Shown in pieces: positions 5,778-13,471 of a DNA stretch of 20,801 bases; position 1 is the first letter of the stretch; each line of letters opens with the position of its first letter. The DNA is taken from assembly GCA_041666685.1 (NCBI GenBank), contig JBAYGJ010000014.1:1-20801 (forward strand). The letters are read 5' to 3'. The notes below the pieces were generated by a model. It worked only from the letters and a program-made list of their open reading frames with translations, was not told the DNA's origin and made no database searches. This DNA comes from JBAYGJ01 sp041666685 (lineage in GTDB: Bacteria; Patescibacteriota; Patescibacteriia; UBA10025; JAHIVO01). The translations under genes were made by a program, and so were the position numbers.

Positions 5778-6257
5778 TTATTTTACCGCGGGCGGCGGAA
5801 TCTCCGGCGCATCCTTTTTCCTGAACAGGCTGGCTACCGAACCGGCGAAACCGAAAATCACTCCCATGGCAATAGCGAAAGGCAGCCCCAAAAAAGTAAA
5901 TATCGCGTGGACTGAAAAATCGCTGTACCGGTTGCCGGAGGCCATCGTATACATCTTGAACGGACTGTGCACGATCAATTCTATGACCACCATGATCAGG
6001 CTGAAAACGAGCAGATGCAGAACCGGATAGGCGAAAAGTTTCAGCGGGCGCCGGTCCTTTTCGCGGAATGAGACCAGGGATGTTATGGAAATGGCCAGTG
6101 CGATCGGGATGCCCCACATGCCGACTACGCCGACCGGATAAAAACCGGTTGTGCGCGAACCGAGATCATACATGCCCGGAATATACAGTAAAATCGCGGC
6201 AATACAACTGGCACCCAGCGTAATATACAGATACATTTTCCTGTTTGTGATAGTCAT
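5778..6257 (-). CDS. Hypothetical four-helix membrane protein
   Basis: The 159-residue protein has hydrophobic segments at about 8-28, 40-63, 73-95 and 116-145. It ends with a basic, Pro-rich tail (RKKDAPEIPPPAVK) that is probably cytoplasmic. No family is recognised. It is separated from murF by a terminator. Its own promoter (TTGATT-N17-TATCCT) ends so close to the ATG that the mRNA should start within about 2 nt of the start codon, consistent with the absence of an SD. Confidence 0.65.
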   Translation of the reverse strand: MTITNRKMYLYITLGASCIAAILLYIPGMYDLGSRTTGFYPVGVVGMWGIPIALAISITSLVSFREKDRRPLKLFAYPVLHLLVFSLIMVVIELIVHSPFKMYTMASGNRYSDFSVHAIFTFLGLPFAIAMGVIFGFAGSVASLFRKKDAPEIPPPAVK

Positions 6258-6265
6258 ATGACTAT

Positions 6266-6294
6266 AGGATAGCGCTGGGTATGCAAAAAATCAA
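6266..6294 (-). promoter_or_regulatory. Promoter of the four-helix membrane protein, probably leaderless
   Basis: The minus-strand -35 TTGATT (6289-6294) and -10 TATCCT (6266-6271) have a 17-bp spacer. The predicted start is near 6259 and the ATG is at 6257. The -35 overlaps the T-run of the murF terminator. Confidence 0.55.
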
Positions 6295-6307
6295 CCCATA
6301 TTGGTTG
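6284..6307 (-). terminator. Intrinsic terminator after murF
   Basis: CAACC (6292-6296) and GGTTG (6303-6307) form a 5-bp stem. On the minus strand ATTTTTT follows. It lies about 20 nt after the murF stop and closes the dcw operon. Confidence 0.6.
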
Positions 6308-6327
6308 TAATGCATGGAGAATAAGAA

Positions 6328-7635
6328 TTATTTCCGGTCCCACTCCGGTCCCTGGCGGACCAGCAGGTGAGCGGCTTTTTCCGGATCGGCCATGAGTTCC
6401 TTTACCACTTTCTCCGTACGTGCGCCCTGGGATCCTTTCACGAGAATAATGTCCCCCATTTTTATCCGTTCCTGGACGAATTTCCCGGCTTCTTCGGCTC
6501 TGCCAAATTCAAACACGCCTTCCTCTGGTAATCCTATAGATATAGCGGTTTGCGCAATAATTTTTGCACGACTTCCGACAGTGACCAGCACGTCAGCCAC
6601 ATGCGCAACTGCCTCTCCGACTTCCTTATGCCCAGCCTCCGTATACTGACCGAGTTCTAGCATATCCCCGAGCACGACAAACTTCCTGCCGGACACTTTC
6701 AGTTTTTCCAGTACGTTTAATGCCGCCTTGACGGCCATCGGTGAAGAGTTGTACGAATCGTCGATAATGGATGTATTTTTGATACCGGGCAATAAACGCA
6801 TGCGGCCAGCGGGAGAAGAATAACCCTTTAATGCGGCAGAGACATCGGCCAAATTCATACCGAAAGCCAAACCGACTGCCGCAGCGGCCAGGGCGATATA
6901 GACCTGGTGTTCACCGAGAACAGACGGGAAAAAAACCGGCACAATCGATCCCTGATACATTATTTTGAAACTCAAACCCTTGATCTGAACATCGACCCAC
7001 GGGTCGGCAGATGGCCCGGCAGAAACGTCCACTTCTGACGCCCGCACGTCCGCCGTTTCAGAAAAACCGAAAGTGAGAACTTGGGAACGGATTTTCCCCT
7101 GTACGGCCATGACCATCTGGTCATCGGCGTTAAGCACAGCCGTATCGTCCTTTTTCAGATGTATGACGATCTGATGCTTTTCCCGGACTAATTTTTCCAT
7201 CGATCCGAATAATTCCAGGTGCACTGGTCCAAGCGCGGTTATAACGCCAACACGGCACGGCGCCAGTTGAGTCAGGTATTTGATGTCGCCGGGCTTGTCA
7301 GCGCCCATTTCCAGCACAAGTATTTCCGGATACCGACGGCTCTTCCATACCAGCAGGCCGACGGCTTTGATGAATATCCAGAGCCAGACCAGGGGATTTT
7401 TGTACCCAGACTCGACACCTATAATTGAAAGCGGGACGCCGAATTCATTATTATAATTCTTGATATTCTTCCGGACACGAAACTTTGAAGACAACACCGT
7501 ATAGACCGCTTCTTTCGTGGACGTCTTGCCTACACTCCCGGTGATACCGACTATCTGCGGCTTGTAGCGCATCAAAATCCACCGCGCCAGTATCCGCAGT
7601 TTCCACTCGAGTATTTTTTTCATCAAATTGATCAT
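6328..7635 (-). CDS. murF: UDP-N-acetylmuramoyl-tripeptide--D-alanyl-D-alanine ligase (MurF)
   Basis: The protein has the Mur-ligase signature. The ATP-binding loop is GITGSVGKTSTKE (about 30-42). It is followed by NNEFGVPLSIIG, LVLEMGADKPGDI and ALGPVHLELFGSMEKLVREK in the central domain, and by IIDDSYNSSPMAVKAAL and VVLGDMLELG before the C-terminal domain. MurF adds D-Ala-D-Ala to the UDP-MurNAc-tripeptide in the cytoplasm. The frame opens at a GTG (7656), but the ATG at 7635 has AAGGGA at suitable distance, so I use 435 residues. It is the last gene of the dcw operon, about 60 bp after ftsI. No murE precedes it here, and no mraY or murD follows. Confidence 0.92.
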   Translation of the reverse strand: MINLMKKILEWKLRILARWILMRYKPQIVGITGSVGKTSTKEAVYTVLSSKFRVRKNIKNYNNEFGVPLSIIGVESGYKNPLVWLWIFIKAVGLLVWKSRRYPEILVLEMGADKPGDIKYLTQLAPCRVGVITALGPVHLELFGSMEKLVREKHQIVIHLKKDDTAVLNADDQMVMAVQGKIRSQVLTFGFSETADVRASEVDVSAGPSADPWVDVQIKGLSFKIMYQGSIVPVFFPSVLGEHQVYIALAAAAVGLAFGMNLADVSAALKGYSSPAGRMRLLPGIKNTSIIDDSYNSSPMAVKAALNVLEKLKVSGRKFVVLGDMLELGQYTEAGHKEVGEAVAHVADVLVTVGSRAKIIAQTAISIGLPEEGVFEFGRAEEAGKFVQERIKMGDIILVKGSQGARTEKVVKELMADPEKAAHLLVRQGPEWDRK

Positions 7636-7696
7636 TGCTATTATTCCCTTAATCACTGACTACAAATTACTTATTACCTGCTACTTATTTCTTCCT

Positions 7697-9451
7697 TCAT
7701 TTTACCGTTTCCTGGGGCGGGATGCCATAGTAGTTCAGCATGAATTGCGCTAAGGTGCCGAATAACGGCGCCGCCGTGGACTCCGCCCATTGTACATCCC
7801 GCGGCTTGTCTATTTTTACGCACATCACAAATACCGGATTATCTGCCGGCGCAAATCCGCAAAAACTGCCGATCGTAACATCCGTTTCGTATCCCGGACC
7901 GTCTTTTCTGGGGATTTGGGCCGTACCCGTCTTGCCCGCTACGAAATATCCGGGAACACCTGCCTGCTTGCCGTGGCCGTTCCGTACTACATTGACCAGC
8001 ATGGCTCCGACTGTGGTAGCCGCTTTTGAAGATACGACCTGACGGATTACGGTGGGCTGGGTTTTCTGCACAAACCCGTCCGCCTGCCTGATTTCATCCA
8101 CAATGTACGGCTTCATCAGTTTTCCGCCATTGGCCAATGCGCCGAACGCGGCGGTCATCTGCAGTGGCGTTACGGAAATGCCCTGCCCGAAAGAAGCGGT
8201 AGCCATATACAGGTCCTGATGTTTCGCCAGCGATGAGATATCGCCCCTTGCCTCAGAATTCAGTTCAATGCCGTATTTTTCGCCGAACCCGAATTTTTTC
8301 ACATACTGTTCGAATACTTCCGGTCCGATGGAACGGGCGGCGAATATCGCGCCGGTGTTCAGCGATTTCTCCAAAACCTGGGTCATGGTCTGCACCCCGT
8401 TCGCTTTGCCGTCAGAATTTTTTATCGTATACTTCCCGATTTCCACGGCTCCCGTATCGGTATAGGTCGTGTCGGGCGTTACTTTCCCCTGGTCCAGTGC
8501 GGCCGCCATAGTCAGTGGCTTGAAAATCGATCCGGGCTCATAGACGTAAAAAGTCGCCGGATTGATGAACGTGTTGACGTCTTCCGTCTCGCCATATTTG
8601 TTCGGATTGAAATCCGGATTGCCGCACATGGCGATCACGCCGCCGGTAGTCGGATTCATAATGATCAGGCTACCGCCGTCCGCCCCGTGTTTCAGCACTT
8701 CTTCGTCCAGGGACTTGCAGGCTTTGTACTGGATGGTATGGTCGATAGTCAGCACTAGGTCGTCGCCGTCCTTGGCCTCTTTCAATAATTTAGTCCCGAA
8801 CGTGATCCACCGGCCTTGCGCGTCTTTTTCCGCCTGCAGATATCCAGCTTCACCGGCCAGCTCCTTTTCCCAATACGCCTCCAGACCGTACTGGCCGATT
8901 TCTTTTGATTCAGTATGCCCGACAAACCCCAGAATATGACTGCCAATGTTATTTTCCGGATAATACCGGTACAGCTCCTCCTGGTACTGGATGCCGGTCA
9001 AATTCATACCTTTCAGCTGTTCCATGACCTCTTTCGTTACTTGGTGCTTGAGCGGCTCATACAGGTCATTCGGCTTCTGCAAACGCGTCAACACCTCCGC
9101 TTCATCGAGCTCCAACGTCGATGCGATGGTCTTTGACGTAGCTACCGGGTCCGGTACCCGCATCGGCTCTGCATAGACCAGATAATAGGTATCATTAGCC
9201 GCCAAAGGAAACAGCTTGTCAGGTTTATCCTTGTCACGCACATAGATTTCGCCCCGTTTTGGGAATAATTTTTCATGCAGCTCGTGCTGGTTGGCTGCCA
9301 ATGCCTCATAAAAATTATGCTGAAAAATCATGATATCAGACAGCCGTACCGCGATCAGGGCGGCAAAAACAAAAATGACCGCACGGATGACACTGAGGCG
9401 ATCAAATTTCTTGTTGTGTTTGTTCTTTGGTTGTTTCAACCATTGGGCCAT
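7697..9451 (-). CDS. ftsI: Class B penicillin-binding protein (FtsI/PBP2-type transpeptidase)
   Basis: The 584-residue protein has one N-terminal membrane helix (about 21-43). The non-catalytic dimerisation-type domain begins with RGEIYVRD (66-73). The transpeptidase domain carries all three motifs: SIFK (Ser308, Lys311), SLN (363-365) and KTG (507-509). It cross-links septal peptidoglycan in the periplasm or cell-wall space (family knowledge). Its place between an ftsL-like gene and murF in a dcw cluster supports FtsI rather than an elongation PBP. There is no clear SD. The ATG starts 33 bp after the ftsL-like stop. The length is normal and no motif is damaged. Confidence 0.93.
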   Translation of the reverse strand: MAQWLKQPKNKHNKKFDRLSVIRAVIFVFAALIAVRLSDIMIFQHNFYEALAANQHELHEKLFPKRGEIYVRDKDKPDKLFPLAANDTYYLVYAEPMRVPDPVATSKTIASTLELDEAEVLTRLQKPNDLYEPLKHQVTKEVMEQLKGMNLTGIQYQEELYRYYPENNIGSHILGFVGHTESKEIGQYGLEAYWEKELAGEAGYLQAEKDAQGRWITFGTKLLKEAKDGDDLVLTIDHTIQYKACKSLDEEVLKHGADGGSLIIMNPTTGGVIAMCGNPDFNPNKYGETEDVNTFINPATFYVYEPGSIFKPLTMAAALDQGKVTPDTTYTDTGAVEIGKYTIKNSDGKANGVQTMTQVLEKSLNTGAIFAARSIGPEVFEQYVKKFGFGEKYGIELNSEARGDISSLAKHQDLYMATASFGQGISVTPLQMTAAFGALANGGKLMKPYIVDEIRQADGFVQKTQPTVIRQVVSSKAATTVGAMLVNVVRNGHGKQAGVPGYFVAGKTGTAQIPRKDGPGYETDVTIGSFCGFAPADNPVFVMCVKIDKPRDVQWAESTAAPLFGTLAQFMLNYYGIPPQETVK

Positions 9452-9484
9452 AGTCTTGGACGGGTCAGCCAGTCAAAATCACCG

Positions 9485-9841
9485 TCAACGAACCGCGACC
9501 GATGAGCCAACAGCCGGGAGATATTCGATTTTTGTCGTTGCCACCATACCGGCCTGCGCGCTGGTCTGTTCAATGACCGACAACGACTGGATGGCAGCCG
9601 CCTTCACTTCCAGCTGCTTGTTATCCTTATTCAGCTGTTCAATCCTGTTTTCCATCCCCTTGATGTCGAAACCGCCGGTGGCAGTCTGGTTCATGTAATA
9701 GAGATATGAAACAGCCACCATAGCCAACAACACCAGCAGGAGGATGTTCACCCTCCCCCACTGCGTAATCGTTGCGGACCGTGAGGTGGAATTTTTCGTA
9801 TGGTCAGTGTCCCTGAATTTTGTGATGATGAATTTTGTCAT
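9485..9841 (-). CDS. ftsL: FtsL-like cell division protein
   Basis: The 118-residue protein has a basic cytoplasmic N-terminus, one membrane helix (about 31-50) and a short coiled coil (GMENRIEQLNKDNKQLEVKAA, about 62-82). A C-terminal tail follows (VATTKIEYLP). This is the bitopic architecture of FtsL and DivIC. The gene sits at the usual ftsL position between rsmH and ftsI. FtsL family sequences diverge strongly, so the call rests on topology plus synteny. It begins 6 nt after the rsmH stop without an SD, suggesting stop-start coupling. Confidence 0.75.
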   Translation of the reverse strand: MTKFIITKFRDTDHTKNSTSRSATITQWGRVNILLLVLLAMVAVSYLYYMNQTATGGFDIKGMENRIEQLNKDNKQLEVKAAAIQSLSVIEQTSAQAGMVATTKIEYLPAVGSSVAVR

Positions 9842-9847
9842 TTTTGT

Positions 9848-10807
9848 TTAGACTTTTTCGGCCACCCGTAGGAGCGCGCTGCGGCTGCGGGGGTTTTTTT
9901 GTATTTCTTCTTCTGATGGTTTTATCGGGTGCTTAGTGATGATCTTCAGGCAGGGCGTATGGCCGCACTGGCAGACGGGCATGGCGGGAGGGCAGATGCA
10001 TCCTTTCGCCTCATGCCTGAAAAAATTCTTCACGATACGGTCTTCCAGCGAATGGAACGAAATGACTGCGACCCGGCCGCCTGGCTTCAGGATGTCGATC
10101 GCCTGCGGCAGGGCTTTTCCCAGGCTGCCGATCTCGTCATTGACCGCGATACGGAGAGCTTGGAATGTGCGCGTGGCCGGATGCAGACCGCCGATCCACG
10201 GCACTTCTTTGTCGGAATGGAGCTTATCTCTAAAGGCCAGGAGTATGGCCTCAACCAACATTTTTGTTTTTGATATTTTTTTGTTTAGACGCGTAGAAAC
10301 GATTTGTTTTGCTATCGCGTAGGCTAAACGCTCTTCGCCATACTCCTGGATCACTTTTGTTAATTTTGGAAGGGGCCAGGTATTGACGATGTCCGCGGCG
10401 GTCAGTTCCTGCCGGGAGTCAAACCTCATGTCCAACGGCGCGTCTACTTGGAAAGAAAATCCGCGGGATTGATCTTCGAGCTCAAGAGTAGATAGCCCAA
10501 GATCAAGTAGAATACCGTCAATTTGATGATTTGAGAACTGTTCATTGTATATTTGTTTTATATTTGAAAAAGAATCATGAACGAGTGTAATGCGTGAACC
10601 GAAACTTTGCAGCCTGGCCTGAGTCTCAGTGACGGCCAGTTGGTCACGGTCTATGCCGAGCAGACAGCCGTCGGGACCGGTCCGTTTCAAAATCGCCTCA
10701 CTGTGCCCCCCGCCCCCAACCGTTCCGTCTATGAAATGTTGGTCGGCTCGGGGATCCAGGCTTTCAATAACTTCGTGTAAAAGTACCGGGACGTGTGTCA
10801 CGGTCAT
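9848..10807 (-). CDS. rsmH: 16S rRNA (cytosine-1402-N4)-methyltransferase
   Basis: The 319-residue protein begins with HVPVLLHEVIESL. It carries the S-adenosylmethionine-binding FIDGTVGGGGHS (25-36), the downstream LGIDRDQLA and the family block GILLDLGLSTLELEDQSRGFSF. Near the C-terminus are GGRVAVISFHSLEDRIVKNFF and a Cys-rich loop (CICPPAMPVCQCGHTPCL), followed by NPRSRSALLRV. These are RsmH hallmarks. It methylates C1402 of 16S rRNA in the decoding centre. It lies 9 nt after mraZ and 6 nt before ftsL, without an SD. Length is normal. Confidence 0.96.
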   Translation of the reverse strand: MTVTHVPVLLHEVIESLDPRADQHFIDGTVGGGGHSEAILKRTGPDGCLLGIDRDQLAVTETQARLQSFGSRITLVHDSFSNIKQIYNEQFSNHQIDGILLDLGLSTLELEDQSRGFSFQVDAPLDMRFDSRQELTAADIVNTWPLPKLTKVIQEYGEERLAYAIAKQIVSTRLNKKISKTKMLVEAILLAFRDKLHSDKEVPWIGGLHPATRTFQALRIAVNDEIGSLGKALPQAIDILKPGGRVAVISFHSLEDRIVKNFFRHEAKGCICPPAMPVCQCGHTPCLKIITKHPIKPSEEEIQKNPRSRSALLRVAEKV

Positions 10808-10816
10808 ATGTATAGG

Positions 10817-11248
10817 TTAAACCCCCAGTTCACCCAGCGCTTCAGCAATATCGCCGCCGCGCTTCTCAGTCCCAATTTTATATTTTTCCCACGCGGCTTC
10901 ATCCCAAATTTCCAGTCTGTTATATAAACCAGCTACGACGACATTCTTCTTCACTCCGGCGTATTTCCTCAGATAATCAGGCAAGATGACGCGGCCCTGT
11001 TTGTCTATCTCGCAGTCCATGGCTCCGGCTAGCATCAATCGGGCGAAAGCACGGGTATTTGCTTTTGAAATGGGCAATTTGGCAAGCTTATCGGCCAACT
11101 GCTTCCAATCGGTCTGGGTATACAGGAACAGGCAGTTATCCAGTCCCCTGGTAACTACCGCGCCTTTTTCAAGTTCGGCTCGAAACTTGATCGGAATGGC
11201 GAGGCGCCCTTTATCATCTATAGAATGTTGGTATTCCCCGATAAACAT
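10817..11248 (-). CDS. mraZ: Transcriptional regulator MraZ
   Basis: The 143-residue protein has two AbrB-like swapped-hairpin repeats. The first is at MFIGEYQHSIDDKGRLAIP (1-19) and the second at MDCEIDKQGRVILPDYLR (about 77-94). Each contains the DxKGR or DKQGR DNA-contact motif. MraZ forms a ring-shaped oligomer and controls the dcw operon it heads (family knowledge). The upstream region has five boxes at 10-bp spacing over the promoter, matching that role. There is no SD before the ATG. rsmH follows 9 nt after the stop. Confidence 0.96.
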   Translation of the reverse strand: MFIGEYQHSIDDKGRLAIPIKFRAELEKGAVVTRGLDNCLFLYTQTDWKQLADKLAKLPISKANTRAFARLMLAGAMDCEIDKQGRVILPDYLRKYAGVKKNVVVAGLYNRLEIWDEAAWEKYKIGTEKRGGDIAEALGELGV

Positions 11249-11314
11249 TGGACTAAATAAAAATGTGTGTAATCTATTTGAAATGGGGTTATCCCCCTTT
11301 GGACTGACTTATCC

Positions 11315-11362
11315 CCACTTTTATCCACTTTTCACCTTCTGTATCCATTTTACACCACTTTT
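11315..11362 (-). promoter_or_regulatory. MraZ-box array: five units at 10-bp period
   Basis: On the minus strand AAAAGTGG-type units begin every 10 bp: CCACTTTT at 11315, 11325 and 11355, and variants at 11335 (CCTTCTGT) and 11345 (CCATTTTA) on the plus strand. Tandem AAAGTGG units with this period are the known MraZ operator type in Mollicutes. The array covers the -10 and the start region, so MraZ would directly gate its own operon. Confidence 0.8.
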
Positions 11363-11375
11363 ACGCTTTGGTCAA
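11347..11375 (-). promoter_or_regulatory. Promoter of the mraZ/dcw operon
   Basis: The minus-strand -35 TTGACC (11370-11375) and -10 TAAAAT (11347-11352) have a 17-bp spacer. The -10 lies inside the fourth MraZ box. The predicted start is near 11340, leaving a leader of about 90 nt with a small GGGG-ATAA-CCCC hairpin. Confidence 0.7.
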
Positions 11376-11428
11376 CCACCCGTCAACTGTGTATAACTAG
11401 GTTATATTTTCACTCCACTGTCAATAAT

Positions 11429-11451
11429 AAAAAACACCCTGTCTCGGGTGC
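11429..11451 (-). terminator. Intrinsic terminator after the M50-like protease gene
   Basis: On the minus strand CACCC, GAGACA and GGGTG form a hairpin (11435-11450) followed by six T and further T-rich sequence. It lies about 120 nt beyond the stop at 11573 and separates that gene from the mraZ promoter. The bases between (11452-11572) show no gene. Confidence 0.8.
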
Positions 11452-11572
11452 TAAGTGTAGTCTGATTTATTTAATTATCACGAGATTTTCACCGGATTGT
11501 ATATACCTGTTCTTTTTTCAATGAATATCTAAATAAATTATTACACGGCCTTGACTTTCGGTTATTATTCGG

Positions 11573-12379
11573 CTATACTATAGATATGGCTCTCCCCTTA
11601 CCCAGAATCCACCACACCCCGCCGACCAGGAGCCACGGAACCGTGCCGACAAAAGCAAAGATAATTCCGTACGTTAAAAAATTAGCCAATATAAAAGCCG
11701 GATAGGTCAGCAATGTAATAACCTGCCAGGTAAACGGAACTTGCAGCCATTGGTCCAGGCCATACAGTATTGAAAAAATGATCCCGAGACCGAACAGCCC
11801 GATATACGTGTGCTTCAGGTCATCCTTTGACGGAGCGGCATGGGTACTCAGGGCAATAAGCAAATACAGGCCAACATATGTTTGCCACTGACTAAAATGA
11901 AAATTTGCCACCAGTTCCCTGATATACATCCCATACGTGCTGAAGTAATGTACTGACAGCTGGAAAAAATTATGGAAGCTGGAAAAATCAGACACGGCCA
12001 TCTGCACAGACGATAATTGCTGACTATAGACATCGGGCCACAACCAGCGGACCACTATCCATAATAGAACCGTGACGCCAAATAATGGAGCGATTGAAAT
12101 GACCACTTTTTTCACCGGATTGTACGTCCGTTCATGATCAACAAACCCCAGGGTGCTTCCCTGGGGATGGAAAAGACTCACGCGCAATACTTTCGTAAAC
12201 GTGAACAAGCAGGCCAACAGGTGCGACAGTTCGTGCGCCACCACTCCCGGCCATGTCAGCAACAAGAAAACATTCCGCCCCACATGGCGCAGTACCAACT
12301 GGCTTATCAGCCTGGATAATCCATACAAAACCGCAACCTGTATCAATAATGGAAGAAAAATACTTACAATTGCTAACAT
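11573..12379 (-). CDS. M50-like membrane metalloprotease
   Basis: The 268-residue protein is almost entirely membrane-spanning, with about six or seven helices. The second helix region contains VVAHELSHLLAC (His49, Glu50, His53), a zinc-protease HEXXH motif inside a membrane segment as in the site-2-protease/M50 group. STHAAPSKDDLKHTYIG (about 178-194) could supply the third zinc ligand. Such enzymes cleave membrane-embedded substrates (family knowledge); the substrate here is unknown. The gene is divergent from lexA, with 66 bp between the starts. TATAAT (12407-12412, minus strand) gives a leader of about 20 nt without an SD. Confidence 0.75.
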   Translation of the reverse strand: MLAIVSIFLPLLIQVAVLYGLSRLISQLVLRHVGRNVFLLLTWPGVVAHELSHLLACLFTFTKVLRVSLFHPQGSTLGFVDHERTYNPVKKVVISIAPLFGVTVLLWIVVRWLWPDVYSQQLSSVQMAVSDFSSFHNFFQLSVHYFSTYGMYIRELVANFHFSQWQTYVGLYLLIALSTHAAPSKDDLKHTYIGLFGLGIIFSILYGLDQWLQVPFTWQVITLLTYPAFILANFLTYGIIFAFVGTVPWLLVGGVWWILGKGRAISIV

Positions 12380-12383
12380 ACGA

Positions 12384-12412
12384 TTACTAATAGTTTGTAC
12401 CTACCTATTATA
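12384..12412. promoter_or_regulatory. Divergent promoter region between the M50-like protease and lexA
   Basis: The minus strand has TATAAT (12407-12412) for the protease gene. The plus strand has TATTAT (12406-12411) with TTACTA (12384-12389) 16 bp upstream for lexA. The two -10 elements overlap. An imperfect inverted repeat GTTTGTA/TATAAAC (12393-12415) surrounds them and could be an operator, possibly for LexA; this is only a suggestion. Confidence 0.4.
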
Positions 12413-12445
12413 AACAATATTCATTAAATAAGATAACCATCCCCT

Positions 12446-13051
12446 ATGACCATCATCCTCCCTGCCCAAAAGCAAAAAATATTCCAATTTCTCAAGGATT
12501 ATATCCATGAGCATGAATTCGCTCCGACGCTATCGGAAATTGCCAGGCATTTCAAGGTCTCCTCGTTAGCGACAGTCCATGAGCATCTGGAATTCCTGGA
12601 AACGCACGGCTTCATCAAACGCGAAGGGCGAAGCATGACCATCCCCCACCTCAATCATGAGCTGGAGAAAACTTCGTCCGTTTTGGTTCCGATCGTCGGA
12701 CTGATCACGGCCGGCGCACCGATCGAGGCGATTGAGGATCGCGAGGCGGAATTGCCGGTACCGAAAGAAATCGTAAAGAACAAAAATACCTACATCCTCA
12801 AAGTCCGTGGAGATTCCATGGTCGAGAGCCTGATCGCGGATGGGGACTACGTCATCTGCCAAAAAACTGAATATGCCAAAGACGGCGATACCGTCGTGGC
12901 CATGCTGGAAGACGGGACCGCCACATTGAAAAAATTTTTCAAGACAAAAAGCCTGATCCGTCTGCAACCGGCCAATAAAAAATATAAGCCATTGTACGCA
13001 AACAATGTCGTGATCCAGGGAAAAGTCCTGGGCATCATCAGGCGGTTTTAG
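12446..13051 (+). CDS. lexA: SOS repressor LexA
   Basis: The 201-residue protein has an N-terminal winged helix (APTLSEIARHFKVSS, about 26-40, then ATVHEHLEFLETHGFI). The C-terminal S24 peptidase domain has the self-cleavage site Ala89-Gly90 (LITAGAP), catalytic Ser124 (RGDSMVES) and Lys162 (TATLKKFF). RecA filaments trigger self-cleavage and de-repress SOS genes (family knowledge). All catalytic residues are intact and the length is normal. It is divergent from the M50-like gene. Its stop overlaps the tsaB stop by 4 nt, tail to tail, with no room for a terminator. No SD is seen before the ATG. Confidence 0.95.
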   Translation: MTIILPAQKQKIFQFLKDYIHEHEFAPTLSEIARHFKVSSLATVHEHLEFLETHGFIKREGRSMTIPHLNHELEKTSSVLVPIVGLITAGAPIEAIEDREAELPVPKEIVKNKNTYILKVRGDSMVESLIADGDYVICQKTEYAKDGDTVVAMLEDGTATLKKFFKTKSLIRLQPANKKYKPLYANNVVIQGKVLGIIRRF

Positions 13052-13470
13052 CCCAGATTCTGCCGCGGCTTAGTGATGTTCGGCGGACGCCCATACTCCG
13101 GCATGACTTGGTGATCAGATTTGACGCTGCCAATTTTCTGCAATGTTCGCGGACTGAGGCCGGAACGGATGTCATATTCCCCTGTTTTAAGCGATACTAC
13201 CGGAATTCGCCAGGCATAGCCTAGCGTGTCGGCCGTAATGACTCCAATGCGCAGGGAGGTAAACCCTCCCGGGCCTGTCACCGCCATGATGCATGAAATA
13301 TCCGGCGGAGAGATGGCGTGTTTTTTCAAAAGCTGCTCGACGGCAGGAAGAATTTTTTCTGACTGGGTGAAATGACTAGGTATTTGCCGCACTCCAAGCC
13401 ACCGGCCATTGGGTTTGGCCAGGGCCACGGTGAAATGTTCTGGGCTGGCGGTATCCAGCAGCAGGTACAT
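13048..13470 (-). CDS. tsaB: Short-form TsaB (tRNA N6-threonylcarbamoyladenosine synthesis)
   Basis: The 140-residue protein begins with MYLLLDTASPEHFTVAL and contains AVTGPGGFTSLRIGVITA (about 63-80), the TsaB/ASKHA signature. It ends in a typical TsaB-like tail (VMPEYGRPPNI). Usual TsaB proteins have about 220-230 residues, so most of the second lobe is missing while N- and C-terminal parts remain, suggesting an internal reduction rather than a broken gene. TsaB is the scaffold partner of TsaD in t6A formation at tRNA position 37. It starts 1 nt after the upstream regulator's stop and overlaps the lexA end. Confidence 0.85.
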   Translation of the reverse strand: MYLLLDTASPEHFTVALAKPNGRWLGVRQIPSHFTQSEKILPAVEQLLKKHAISPPDISCIMAVTGPGGFTSLRIGVITADTLGYAWRIPVVSLKTGEYDIRSGLSPRTLQKIGSVKSDHQVMPEYGRPPNITKPRQNLG

Positions 13471-13471
13471 A

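Noticed and set aside
7660..7690. Repeated AATAAGTA-like words between ftsI and murF, similar to the rplL leader at 16870-16890
   Set aside because: The words are short and AT-rich and may arise by chance or as simple linker sequence. There is no palindrome or consistent spacing.
11315..11362. Tandem array resembling a miniature CRISPR
   Set aside because: The period is only 10 bp with no spacers. The units match known MraZ boxes and sit on the mraZ promoter.
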